From Verrucomicrobiota bacterium (GTDB lineage Bacteria > Verrucomicrobiota > Verrucomicrobiia > Limisphaerales > UBA11358): DNA of 10,890 nucleotides. The position numbers and the translations under genes are program-made. Shown here piece after piece: positions 1 to 6,076 of this stretch. The notes under the pieces were generated by a model. It was given only the letters and a program-made list of their open reading frames with translations. It searched no databases and was not told the DNA's origin. The stretch is from positions 1 to 10,890 of the forward strand of contig JAMFSG010000268.1 in NCBI GenBank assembly GCA_026225155.1, written 5' to 3'. The stretch's first letter is position 1, and every line of letters starts with the position of its first letter.

Positions 1-542
1 AAACCCGTCGGAGAACGACCACTTGTGCCCGAGTCGAAGATGAAAGTTACTCCCGTAGTGGCGGCACCGAAATTTACGCCATCTACCAAATTTCCATTTG
101 AGTCAAAAATGTTTACTTCGTCTCCGCCGCTGCCAAGTCCGACCCCCGAACCGCCATAAGTTCCAATCTGCACCGACGGACTTAAATCCGATCCCCACCA
201 AGTTTGAAAGTCGGGTGCCGTGAGCGTAGTGCCATCGTTTTCGAAAAAAACAACCGATTCGCCGGCAGCAATGCTGGTGATTCCAGTCAAGGCGACGGAC
301 AAAGTTACATTACTGGAGTTATCATCCATCGTGTAACCCGATATATTTACCGTCGTGGTGCCGAAGTTAGACAATTCAAACCAGTCCGGCGGAACATTCG
401 GTTTGGTAGTCAGAACGGTCGTATTTGGGGCTTCTGAAGATTCCACTTCTGTAATTTTAAGCTGGGCTTGTGTTTGCGTTGCCGTCAGAAATACGCCGCT
501 GGCTAACATGGAGGTGAGAAATGAATAGTTCGTTTTTTTCAT
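1..542 (-). CDS. Secreted lamin-tail-domain (LTD) protein, 3' part beyond window edge
   Basis: This reading frame starts at an ATG at 540-542 on the minus strand and runs open off the left edge, giving about 180 residues. It begins MKKTNYSFLTSMLASGVF and has a hydrophobic signal peptide ending near TQTQAQ. An LTD-type beta-sandwich follows: LKITEVESSE, then PDWFELSNFG, VNISGYTMDD, a GESVVFFE strand, FQTWWGSDL, and a VDGVNFG strand. The same blocks occur in the same order in the protein encoded at 1409-3391, so the two are paralogues. LTD proteins are usually exported and are found in surface or nuclease-linked proteins; no catalytic motif is visible in this part. It lies 78 bases downstream of the pseudopilin gene and could share its transcript. 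No good Shine-Dalgarno sequence precedes the ATG. The domain call is fairly secure; the function is unknown. Confidence 0.82.
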   Translation of the reverse strand, partial: MKKTNYSFLTSMLASGVFLTATQTQAQLKITEVESSEAPNTTVLTTKPNVPPDWFELSNFGTTTVNISGYTMDDNSSNVTLSVALTGITSIAAGESVVFFENDGTTLTAPDFQTWWGSDLSPSVQIGTYGGSGVGLGSGGDEVNIFDSNGNLVDGVNFGAATTGVTFIFDSGTSGRSPTG

Positions 543-620
543 GTTACAATATACTTACTTTATTTGTGGTTAGGTTTTATTAATTGGATGATGCTGAAAA
601 AAATGTTTTAAATCATTAGA

Positions 621-1412
621 TCACGGATTCACGCTGGGATCGCTTGTCCAGACGATTTCCGTTTGCGGCAAAATGGCGGCACCTTCGTTCGGATCGCCGA
701 CTTTGGTCTGGACGACTTGGGTGCCCTTGTAGGCTTGGGCGTGGCCGTCTACAAACGCGAGGTTGCCCATGCCGCCATGCCGCGCGGCAAACCGGTTGGC
801 ATAACTGCTCGGCTGGCCGAGATCGGTGGTGGCTTGGTTGCGATCAACCGTAGGATCACCGGTCAAAAGATTTTCTAAAAAGAACACGGTCGCCGAGGGC
901 ATTCTAACAGTGGAGGTGCGAATGGTCGTGGCGCCGCCGCTAATCAATTTGGAATTCATGGCGATGGAAAAAATCGCATCGCCACCGGTATAAGGATTGA
1001 CGCCGGTGGCAATCACAAACTTTGCCGCCGGGCAATGAAAGAGGCTGGTCGTGTCATAGAAGTTAGTCGGGTTGCTAAAAAAGTAGGATGCCGGACGCTG
1101 GTTGATCACGCCGGGCAGGGCATTATACCAGACCGCCGCGCTGGCAGGCTGACGCACTTGCGTCCATGAATCATACGAACTGCTGGTATTGGCACTTTCT
1201 TGCGGGATGTTATCGTTGTTATCCGACGCATACATCGTCTGCGCCAGGCCCCATTGCTTGAGCTTGTTCATGCAGGAAGTTTTTTGCGCGGCGGTTTTTG
1301 CGCGGGCCAGCGCAGGCAATAACATGGACGCCAAAATCGCGATGATGGCAATGACGACGAGCAATTCAATCAGCGTGAATGCGCGGCGATATGGCTGAGT
1401 AATTAGTTTCAT
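621..1412 (-). CDS. Type II secretion-like pseudopilin with H-X9-DG C-terminal signature
   Basis: The 263-residue product has a class III (prepilin) leader: a basic stretch MKLITQPYRRA, then FTLIELLVVIAIIAILASM. Prepilin peptidase would cut before Phe12, leaving Glu at mature position 5. The hydrophobic helix spans about residues 13-33 and is followed by the usual amphipathic segment (ARAKTAAQKTSCMNKLKQWG). Near the C-terminus, His212 is followed by nine residues and Asp222-Gly223, the H-X9-DG signature of a pseudopilin family greatly expanded in Verrucomicrobia and Planctomycetes. The protein should sit in the inner membrane and may assemble into a pseudopilus-like fibre; its substrate is not known. 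Its ATG overlaps the TGA of the upstream LTD gene by 4 bases (1409-1412), so the two are probably translationally coupled. No secretin or ATPase gene is in the window. Confidence 0.93.
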   Translation of the reverse strand: MKLITQPYRRAFTLIELLVVIAIIAILASMLLPALARAKTAAQKTSCMNKLKQWGLAQTMYASDNNDNIPQESANTSSSYDSWTQVRQPASAAVWYNALPGVINQRPASYFFSNPTNFYDTTSLFHCPAAKFVIATGVNPYTGGDAIFSIAMNSKLISGGATTIRTSTVRMPSATVFFLENLLTGDPTVDRNQATTDLGQPSSYANRFAARHGGMGNLAFVDGHAQAYKGTQVVQTKVGDPNEGAAILPQTEIVWTSDPSVNP

Positions 1413-3391
1413 TGGTTCAAATTCAAAGTGATGCGGTAGAAGCGCTGTGAGTTAGTGGTTGTGTCAACAAAGTTTAATAAGCTCGTGCCATCACTAGTTA
1501 GATTGGTCAAAATCATCCAATTCGGATCGGTCAAATTATTTTTGAACTGAACCGTATTAGTCCAATTCGGTTGCGTTGACCAAGATAAGGCAATGCCGCC
1601 ATTCGTTTGCGTAATGTTGTTGAAACTCGGCACATTGAGAATCGTGCCGGGCGAACCAATATCCCCGCCAACGGCTGCAACGAAAGCGCCATTGACGCCG
1701 GCCACGCTCAAACCATCCGGTGCAAAACCGAGAAATCCATAATCAGCATCGCTGGAATTTGGATCATAGCCGAAAGAAACACCACGCACGGCGGTCGAAA
1801 AACTTTCCGAATCTAAATTATCAGATTCTGTTGTGGCAGCGGCATTCCAAACAGTTATCGCATCGCCATCCGCGCTGAAACCGATGCTGGGATAAGTGAT
1901 GATCTGAATATTTGCGCCTAATTGCGGCCCCCACCAAGTGCGGAATTGTTCCGGTGTCATATCTTCAACTAGGATGACAGATTCACCCGGCTGGATGGTG
2001 ACGTTGTTAGTGATCGTGAACGCAGCGGCCAGCGAAAAAGTGGCGTCGTCAAACCGATAACCTTGAAGATTGACAGAAAAATTACCTAAGTTACTTAATT
2101 CCCACCAATCGCTATGATTGGAAACATCGCCGGTGGAAGTATTTGTAGATTCGCTCGACATGGCTTCCGTGATTTTCAAGGTTGGCTTCGGAGTAACTAC
2201 CAACACAGCCGAAGCATTAGTTGAACCGGCAGAGTTGGTCAGCACGACGCCGTAAGTTCCAGATTGATTGGTGTCGGACAAATATATTTGAAATTGTGAA
2301 GCAGTTTGTCCGGCAATGTTAGTTCCATTGTATTGCCATTGATAAGTCGGTGTCGGACTGCCAAAAGCGGAAACTGTGTAAGTAACGGTTTGCCCCAGAT
2401 AAGCCGTCAAGTTATTCGGTGAAAATGCCGAGATCGCCGGCGCGCTTGGCGTTGTAGTTACATTTAATACCGCGTTGGAACTCGTCAAAGTTTGCACGCC
2501 ATTGGTTGCGATGGCGCTGAAAGTTCCGCTGTCAACCGACTGCGCACTGGCGATCGTCAATGTGCTGCTTGCCATATTATTGCTGATGGTAGAAAGGATG
2601 ACTGCGCCCAAAGCATTCGTATCCACCGGCTGGCCATTGAACAACCATTGAAATTTCGGCTTGGGCAAACCATAGCCGGAAATCGTATAACTTACCGGTG
2701 AGTTAAGTGGAATCGTATAGCTGGCCGGACTTGGTTGGGTCGTAAGAATAATTGGACTTGCATTTGGCGCAACACCGGGCGAACCCACATCCGTAGAAGT
2801 CGCCGCCGTGAATGCGCCATTAACGCCGCTCACGCTGGTTAAGTCAAACGTGCCGTTATTCGTGTCATAGATGAAAGTCGGAATGCCTGCCGTTGGTTCG
2901 GCACCCACATCCACGCGATCCACCAAGCCGGACGTATCATTCGGGTCGCTGGAATCAGTTAAATTTGCGCCCGGTGCCCACAGCCGCACGGCTTCTCCGC
3001 TTTTGCTCAAACCATTTGGCGTGGTGGAAACGATGATCTGCACGCTGGGGTTGAGATTCGGGCCCCACCATTGCTGGAAAGTTGCCGGGCTGCCGACGAT
3101 TGTATTCGATTCTGTGATCACAATCGTTTCGCCCGCGTGAATGACCACATTCGCGGCATCAAACGGCAAGTCCGCGCCTTGAACCGAATGGCTGCCATCG
3201 TTCCAAGAGTAGCCAGTCAGATTGATGTCATTCGTGCCGAAATTTTTCAATTCCCACCAGTCCGGCCCTGCGCCGCCGAGCGAGTTGCTCTTGTTTTCTG
3301 ACGTCTGCACTTCCGTGATGGCCAATTGGGCATGCGCCGAAAACCAGCTTGAAAACACTGCCGCACCGATCATCAAAGTTTTTTTGATCAT
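1409..3391 (-). CDS. Secreted protein with two lamin-tail domains flanking two Ig-like domains
   Basis: The 660-residue product starts with a signal peptide (residues 1-21, cleavage after AHA). LTD 1 covers about 22-207 (AQLAITEVQT, PDWWELKNFG, INLTGYSWND, GETIVITE, FQQWWGPNL, ending NGAFTAATSTDVGSPG). Two Ig/I-set-like domains follow at about 212-311 and 318-400, with the core motifs PKFQWLFNG and PTYQWQYNG and the SGTF/SGTY 'tyrosine corner' positions. LTD 2 covers about 404-585 (LKITEAMSSE, SDWWELSNLG, FRTWWGPQL, ending NGAFVAAVGGDIGSPG). The C-terminal module, about 592-655, ends in QRFYRITL, a common ending of verrucomicrobial exported proteins. LTD 1 and LTD 2 are clearly an internal duplication. 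No nuclease or hydrolase motif was seen, so a structural, adhesive or substrate-binding role at the cell surface is the best inference. It is the first gene of the small minus-strand group. Confidence 0.88.
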   Translation of the reverse strand: MIKKTLMIGAAVFSSWFSAHAQLAITEVQTSENKSNSLGGAGPDWWELKNFGTNDINLTGYSWNDGSHSVQGADLPFDAANVVIHAGETIVITESNTIVGSPATFQQWWGPNLNPSVQIIVSTTPNGLSKSGEAVRLWAPGANLTDSSDPNDTSGLVDRVDVGAEPTAGIPTFIYDTNNGTFDLTSVSGVNGAFTAATSTDVGSPGVAPNASPIILTTQPSPASYTIPLNSPVSYTISGYGLPKPKFQWLFNGQPVDTNALGAVILSTISNNMASSTLTIASAQSVDSGTFSAIATNGVQTLTSSNAVLNVTTTPSAPAISAFSPNNLTAYLGQTVTYTVSAFGSPTPTYQWQYNGTNIAGQTASQFQIYLSDTNQSGTYGVVLTNSAGSTNASAVLVVTPKPTLKITEAMSSESTNTSTGDVSNHSDWWELSNLGNFSVNLQGYRFDDATFSLAAAFTITNNVTIQPGESVILVEDMTPEQFRTWWGPQLGANIQIITYPSIGFSADGDAITVWNAAATTESDNLDSESFSTAVRGVSFGYDPNSSDADYGFLGFAPDGLSVAGVNGAFVAAVGGDIGSPGTILNVPSFNNITQTNGGIALSWSTQPNWTNTVQFKNNLTDPNWMILTNLTSDGTSLLNFVDTTTNSQRFYRITLNLNQ

Positions 3392-3438
3392 AAAAATTGA
3401 AAGCCCTTACGCGCGGAATTTGCGCAGGGACAAAATGT

Positions 3439-3487
3439 GTCACTCGTGTGACGCGAACTTGTCGGTAGAGTTACGATTGGGTGACAC
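3439..3487. promoter_or_regulatory. Inverted GTCAC/GTGAC site plus a further GTGAC half-site upstream of the LTD gene
   Basis: In the 240-base interval between the LTD gene start and the end of the reductase gene there is a short palindrome, GTCAC-TCGT-GTGAC (3439-3452), and a third copy of the half-site in GTGACAC at 3481-3487. The palindrome lies about 50 bases upstream of the ATG of the two-LTD gene, where an operator would be expected. No matching -35/-10 pair could be assigned with confidence. The half-sites are short, so coincidence is possible. Confidence 0.25.
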
Positions 3488-3572
3488 GTTAGCTGGCAGA
3501 AGATCGAATCAGATAACGCGACTGGCCGGATACCTATAAAAGAAATTTGATTTTTTAGTAAGATTTAGAAGC

Positions 3573-3601
3573 AGCGCTGTTCAGGTAGAAACACTGGCGC
3601 T
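3573..3601 (-). terminator. Weak candidate terminator hairpin downstream of the queA/reductase pair
   Basis: AGCGC-TGTT (3573-3581) can pair with AACA-GCGCT (3590-3593 and 3597-3601) around an 8-base loop, with a 3-base CTG bulge. It lies about 30 bases beyond the stop codon of the reductase gene in the minus direction, a plausible place to end the queA transcript. There is no clean T-tract directly after it on the minus strand, so it is at best a non-canonical terminator. Confidence 0.25.
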
Positions 3602-3631
3602 TTATGGTTAATTATGTCTTGAAAGCGGACA

Positions 3632-4354
3632 CTATTGTCCAGAATTTAACCTTGAATAGGTTGTGAATAACTCGCCATCAAAGTTGAGCATTGACTTTAA
3701 TTCAAACTTTTTTGCCTGCGCTAATTTGGAAAAACTGATGCCGTCGGCGATTGTCGGCGCAATGCGTCCACCGAAGATTTTCGGGCACATTGTCAAATGG
3801 ATTTCGTCCACCAAATCCGCTCGGAACATCGCTTCATTTAATTCACCACCGCCTTCGCAGAGCAGGCGTTTCACGTTCCATTTCGCGCGCAGCCAACGCA
3901 GTGCGGCGCGGAAATTGATTTCCGTTTGGCCGCAGATTTTCACTCCGTCAGCGACTTTTTGAAGTTGTTTTAAGTCAGTTTTTGAAATCCGCGCGGTTGT
4001 CAAAATAATAATCGGCGAAAATTTATTCTGGAAAATTTCCGCGTTCGGATCAACCGAGCCGCTGCCGCTAACGAGCACGCGGAGATTATATTCCGTCAGA
4101 CCATTTTTCAGACGCAGCTTGGTGAACTTTGCGCCGCCGTTGTCCAAAATACTTTTTGAAATTTCCACCGTCCGCGCGCCGCAAATGATCGCGTCCGCCG
4201 TCGCGCGTAATTCATAAAGATGCCGCAAATCCCGCGCGCTGCTGAACGAATGGATGGCGCGGTTGGCCGTCGCGATTTTCCCGTCCGCCGTCATCGCCAT
4301 GTTGATGAAAACAAAGGGCAACTTTGGGCTTTTGGCTTTGGGCTTTAGGCTCAT
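3632..4354 (-). CDS. RibD C-terminal-domain reductase (dihydrofolate reductase-like fold)
   Basis: The 240-residue product is a stand-alone RibD_C-type reductase. It shows the family landmarks in order: FVFINMAMTADGKIA (14-28), the equivalent of the 'MSLDGKIA' NADPH/substrate loop; Arg41 with DLRHLYELRATADAIICGARTV (42-63); a central beta strand LRVLVSGSGS; and LLCEGGGELNEAMF (164-177) with VDEIHLTMCPKIFGG (182-196), the typical nucleotide-binding and active-site end. Family members reduce the ribosyl group of the diamino- or amino-uracil phosphate intermediate of riboflavin synthesis with NADPH. The deaminase half of RibD is absent, so a role in riboflavin or in a related pterin or deazapurine reduction is possible but not proven. 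The ATG overlaps the TGA of queA by 4 bases (4351-4354), implying co-translation. The start must be upstream of the FVFINMAM strand, which supports this ATG even though its first 10 codons are repeat-derived. Confidence 0.85.
   Translation of the reverse strand: MSLKPKAKSPKLPFVFINMAMTADGKIATANRAIHSFSSARDLRHLYELRATADAIICGARTVEISKSILDNGGAKFTKLRLKNGLTEYNLRVLVSGSGSVDPNAEIFQNKFSPIIILTTARISKTDLKQLQKVADGVKICGQTEINFRAALRWLRAKWNVKRLLCEGGGELNEAMFRADLVDEIHLTMCPKIFGGRIAPTIADGISFSKLAQAKKFELKSMLNFDGELFTTYSRLNSGQ
4325..4352. repeat. Four imperfect 7-bp tandem repeats at the start of the reductase gene
   Basis: The plus strand reads tgggctt, ttggctt, tgggctt, taggctc, four heptamers in direct succession at 4325-4352. 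On the minus strand they encode the Lys/Pro/Ser-rich N-terminus SLKPKAKSPK of the reductase, ahead of its conserved fold, and they touch the ATGA overlap with queA. They look like a replication-slippage expansion that was accommodated as a disordered tail. Confidence 0.7.
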
Positions 4355-5424
4355 AAAATTAGCATCGCGTCGCCGTAGCTGAAGAAGCGGTAACGCTCGC
4401 GGATGGCTTCGGCGTAAGCGGATAAAATCAGCTCGCGTCCGCGCGCTTTTTCGCCCGGCGCAGCGAACGCGCTGACAAGCATCAGCAACGTGGATTCCGG
4501 CAGATGAAAGTTGGTCAGTAATGCGTCCACGATCTGAAATTCCGCCGGTGGAAAAATGAAGATGTCCGTTTTACCCGCATGGATATTGAGTTTTCCGCCG
4601 TTTTTTCGCGCAACCGTTTCGAGCGAACGCGTCGCGGTCGTGCCGACGGCGAAAACTTTTCCGCCGGATTTTTTGGCTTCGTTGACGGCCAAAACCGTTT
4701 CTTCGCCGATCTCAAATCGTTCCGAGTGCATCTTGTGGTCGGCAATATTTTCCACCTTCACCGGCAGAAAAGTTCCGGCGCCGACATGCAAAGTGACGAA
4801 GCAAATTTTCACGCCGCGCGCGCGGATTTTTTCGAGCAATTCTGGCGTGAAATGCAAGCCCGCCGTCGGCGCGGCGACGGAACCGGCGGGCTGCGCAAAA
4901 ACAGTTTGATAACGCTCCTTGTCTTCACTCAATTCGACGGCGCGTTCAATATATGGCGGCAACGGAATTTCGCCGAGCGAATCGAGTTCGTCGAAAAGGT
5001 TTTTCACACCGGAAAATTGCAATTGGCGATGACCTTCATCGTTCACGTTGATGACGGTGGCGGTGATATTGCGGATTGCGGATTGCGGATTGCGGATTTC
5101 AATTTGTGCGCCAATCGGCGCGCGTTTGCCGGGACGGAGCATCGCCCACCAATCGTTCACGCTATTTTCTTCGAGCAGAAAAATTTCAAATTTCCCGCCG
5201 GTTTTGGCGTTCACGCCCCGCAAGCGGGCAGGGATCACGCGCGAGTTGTTCAGCACCAGCACATCGCCGGCTTGGAAATATTCGAGAATGTCTTGAAACT
5301 GCCGGTGCGCGATGCGATTTTCCGCGCGGTTCAGGACGAGCAGGCGCGATTGGTCGCGCTGCGGCGCGGGCGCTTGGGCAATCAGCTCTGGCGGCAGGTC
5401 AAAATGAAAATCGGCAGTTCGCAC
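4351..5424 (-). CDS. queA: S-adenosylmethionine:tRNA ribosyltransferase-isomerase
   Basis: QueA transfers and isomerises the ribosyl group of SAM onto preQ1 at position 34 of tRNAs with GUN anticodons, making epoxyqueuosine in the cytoplasm. Numbered from the chosen GTG, the 357-residue product shows NNSRVIPARL (59-68), GEIPLPPYI (about 151-159), YQTVFAQPAGSVAAPTAGLHFT (172-193), HVGAGTF (213-219), KMHSE, AVGTTATRSLE, TNFHLPESTLLMLVSAFA, and the terminal YRFFSYGDAMLI. The length fits the family (about 340-360). I chose GTG at 5424 because it gives MRTADFHFDLPPELIAQ, the canonical QueA N-terminus. The frame also stays open to a TTG at 5460, which would add 12 residues unlike the family. A 4 x 7 bp repeat adds EIRNPQSAIRN (about 109-119) in the second domain without breaking the frame. 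It is divergent from mraZ and probably heads an operon with the reductase gene. Confidence 0.95.
   Translation of the reverse strand: MRTADFHFDLPPELIAQAPAPQRDQSRLLVLNRAENRIAHRQFQDILEYFQAGDVLVLNNSRVIPARLRGVNAKTGGKFEIFLLEENSVNDWWAMLRPGKRAPIGAQIEIRNPQSAIRNITATVINVNDEGHRQLQFSGVKNLFDELDSLGEIPLPPYIERAVELSEDKERYQTVFAQPAGSVAAPTAGLHFTPELLEKIRARGVKICFVTLHVGAGTFLPVKVENIADHKMHSERFEIGEETVLAVNEAKKSGGKVFAVGTTATRSLETVARKNGGKLNIHAGKTDIFIFPPAEFQIVDALLTNFHLPESTLLMLVSAFAAPGEKARGRELILSAYAEAIRERYRFFSYGDAMLIL
5068..5098. repeat. In-frame heptamer tandem repeat (attgcgg x4) inside queA
   Basis: Four exact copies of attgcgg lie head to tail at 5068-5095, followed by att. On the minus strand the unit is aatccgc, and the array reads through as NPQSAIRN-type sequence in QueA. 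This exact peptide is what any 3-unit readthrough of the heptamer gives (7 bp x 3 = 7 codons), so it marks a slippage-prone DNA repeat rather than a protein motif. Confidence 0.9.
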
Positions 5425-5481
5425 GGCGACAGCGTAACGGTTTGCGGCGGAAAATGACAATTCACGATTGCGGAAACAAAT

Positions 5482-5501
5482 TGTGAATAACTTTTGAATA
5501 A
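5482..5501 (-). promoter_or_regulatory. DnaA-box pair in the queA/mraZ intergenic region
   Basis: On the minus strand 5482-5490 reads TTATTCACA, a full match to the DnaA-box consensus TTATNCACA. The next 9-mer at 5493-5501 (TTATTCAAA on the minus strand) has one mismatch and starts 11 bases away, about one helical turn, in the same orientation. The consensus is known from E. coli and holds in many bacteria; whether DnaA binds here is inference. Confidence 0.45.
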
Positions 5502-5503
5502 AC

Positions 5504-5518
5504 CCCGATAATATCGGG
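5504..5518. repeat. Perfect 15-bp palindrome between the divergent queA and mraZ genes
   Basis: CCCGATA-A-TATCGGG (5504-5518) is a perfect inverted repeat around one base. On the plus strand it is followed by ac and six T (5521-5526), which resembles a small intrinsic terminator pointing toward mraZ. No plus-strand gene lies upstream to be terminated. It sits just before the -35 of the proposed mraZ promoter and could equally be an operator for either divergent transcript. Confidence 0.5.
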
Positions 5519-5527
5519 ACTTTTTTA

Positions 5528-5557
5528 TTGACTTGCAGGGGTTAAAGTGGGTAATAA
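5528..5557 (+). promoter_or_regulatory. Sigma70-like promoter for the dcw cluster (mraZ)
   Basis: TTGACT at 5528-5533 matches five of six bases of the -35 consensus, and TAATAA at 5552-5557 is a reasonable -10 after an 18-base spacer. Transcription would start near 5564, giving a leader of about 40 bases before the mraZ ATG at 5605. The -10 falls between the first two TGG repeats of the proposed MraZ operator, the expected geometry for repression. Confidence 0.55.
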
Positions 5558-5572
5558 TGGAGCGTTGTGGGG
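5548..5572 (+). promoter_or_regulatory. Putative MraZ operator: three TGG(G/A)N repeats with 10-bp period
   Basis: TGGGT (5548-5552), TGGAG (5558-5562) and TGGGG (5568-5572) are separated by exactly five bases each. E. coli MraZ is known to bind TGGGN direct repeats with 5-base spacers upstream of its own gene; here the middle repeat deviates at one position. The array overlaps the -10 and probable start of the promoter and lies 33 bases before mraZ. That MraZ of this organism binds it and autorepresses is inference from this match. Confidence 0.65.
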
Positions 5573-5595
5573 AATAAACCCGTTTTTGGAAAAGC

Positions 5596-5604
5596 TGTGG
5601 ATAA
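5596..5604 (-). promoter_or_regulatory. Perfect DnaA box immediately before the mraZ start codon
   Basis: The minus strand of 5596-5604 reads TTATCCACA, identical to the strong E. coli DnaA box. It ends exactly where the mraZ ATG begins, within the probable leader, so bound DnaA would obstruct transcription of the dcw cluster. It has the same orientation as the box at 5482-5490. Function is inferred from sequence only. Confidence 0.45.
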
Positions 5605-6072
5605 ATGAGCGACACGCCGGAACCCAAGCCGATTTACTACAATGCGAACTATTCGCATGGAGTGGATGAGAAGCGGCGTTTGCAGATTCCGGCCAAATGG
5701 CGTCCTGAATCCGAAGGCGAGGAATTGACCCTGATGTTCTGGCCGAAGCACAAAGCGGGCGCGTGTTTGCGGGTGTTGCCGCCGCAGCAGATGGCGGAAA
5801 TGTTGGCAGACATCAACGCGTTGCCGAAAGGTGATCCGAAAAAAATCGCATTGAAACGTTTCATCGGCAGCGAATCGGAGCAGGTGACGCTCGACAAGTC
5901 AGGACGGATTTGTCTGCCGGAAAAAATGGCGCGCGGTGCGGGCATCACGGATCAGGCGGTGCTGGTCGGAATGCTGGATCATTTTGAAATCTGGAACGCG
6001 CAGACGTTGGAAAAAGCGCGGGCGCTGGACGAGTCACCGACTTTAGACGCAATTTCACAAATCATAGACTGA
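5605..6072 (+). CDS. mraZ: Transcriptional regulator MraZ
   Basis: The 155-residue product is the conserved first protein of the dcw cluster. It has two SpoVT/AbrB-like half-domains. The first, about 10-60, carries DEKRRLQIPAKWR (21-33). The second, about 88-135, carries the matching VTLDKSGRICLPEKM (94-108) and VGMLDHFEIW (121-130). These DxKxR elements form the DNA-binding beta surface of the ring-shaped MraZ oligomer. Length is close to the usual 140-155. In E. coli MraZ represses its own promoter by binding TGGGN repeats, and a matching repeat array lies upstream at 5548-5572. The ATG is preceded only by a weak GGA, not a clear Shine-Dalgarno sequence. The next gene starts 4 bases after its stop. 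Confidence 0.96.
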   Translation: MSDTPEPKPIYYNANYSHGVDEKRRLQIPAKWRPESEGEELTLMFWPKHKAGACLRVLPPQQMAEMLADINALPKGDPKKIALKRFIGSESEQVTLDKSGRICLPEKMARGAGITDQAVLVGMLDHFEIWNAQTLEKARALDESPTLDAISQIID

Positions 6073-6076
6073 ACTT

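Noticed and set aside
3627..3640. Short hairpin GGACA-CTAT-TGTCC over the reductase stop codon
   Set aside because: Only five base pairs, partly inside the coding sequence and with no T-tract; too weak to call a terminator.
3662..3670. A third exact DnaA-box match (TTATTCACA on the minus strand) in the reductase gene
   Set aside because: It lies inside coding sequence (ELFTT codons), alone and away from the other boxes, so chance is the simpler explanation.
4579..5457. Long plus-strand open frame (292 codons) opposite queA
   Set aside because: It is fully antisense to a clear QueA, its product is rich in Arg, His and Phe with no recognisable domain, and its openness follows from the codon bias of the real gene.
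5425..5604. Possible origin of replication because of DnaA boxes and AT-rich stretches
   Set aside because: Only two perfect boxes, no dnaA, dnaN or parA-type genes nearby, and a promoter-regulation reading explains the sites better.
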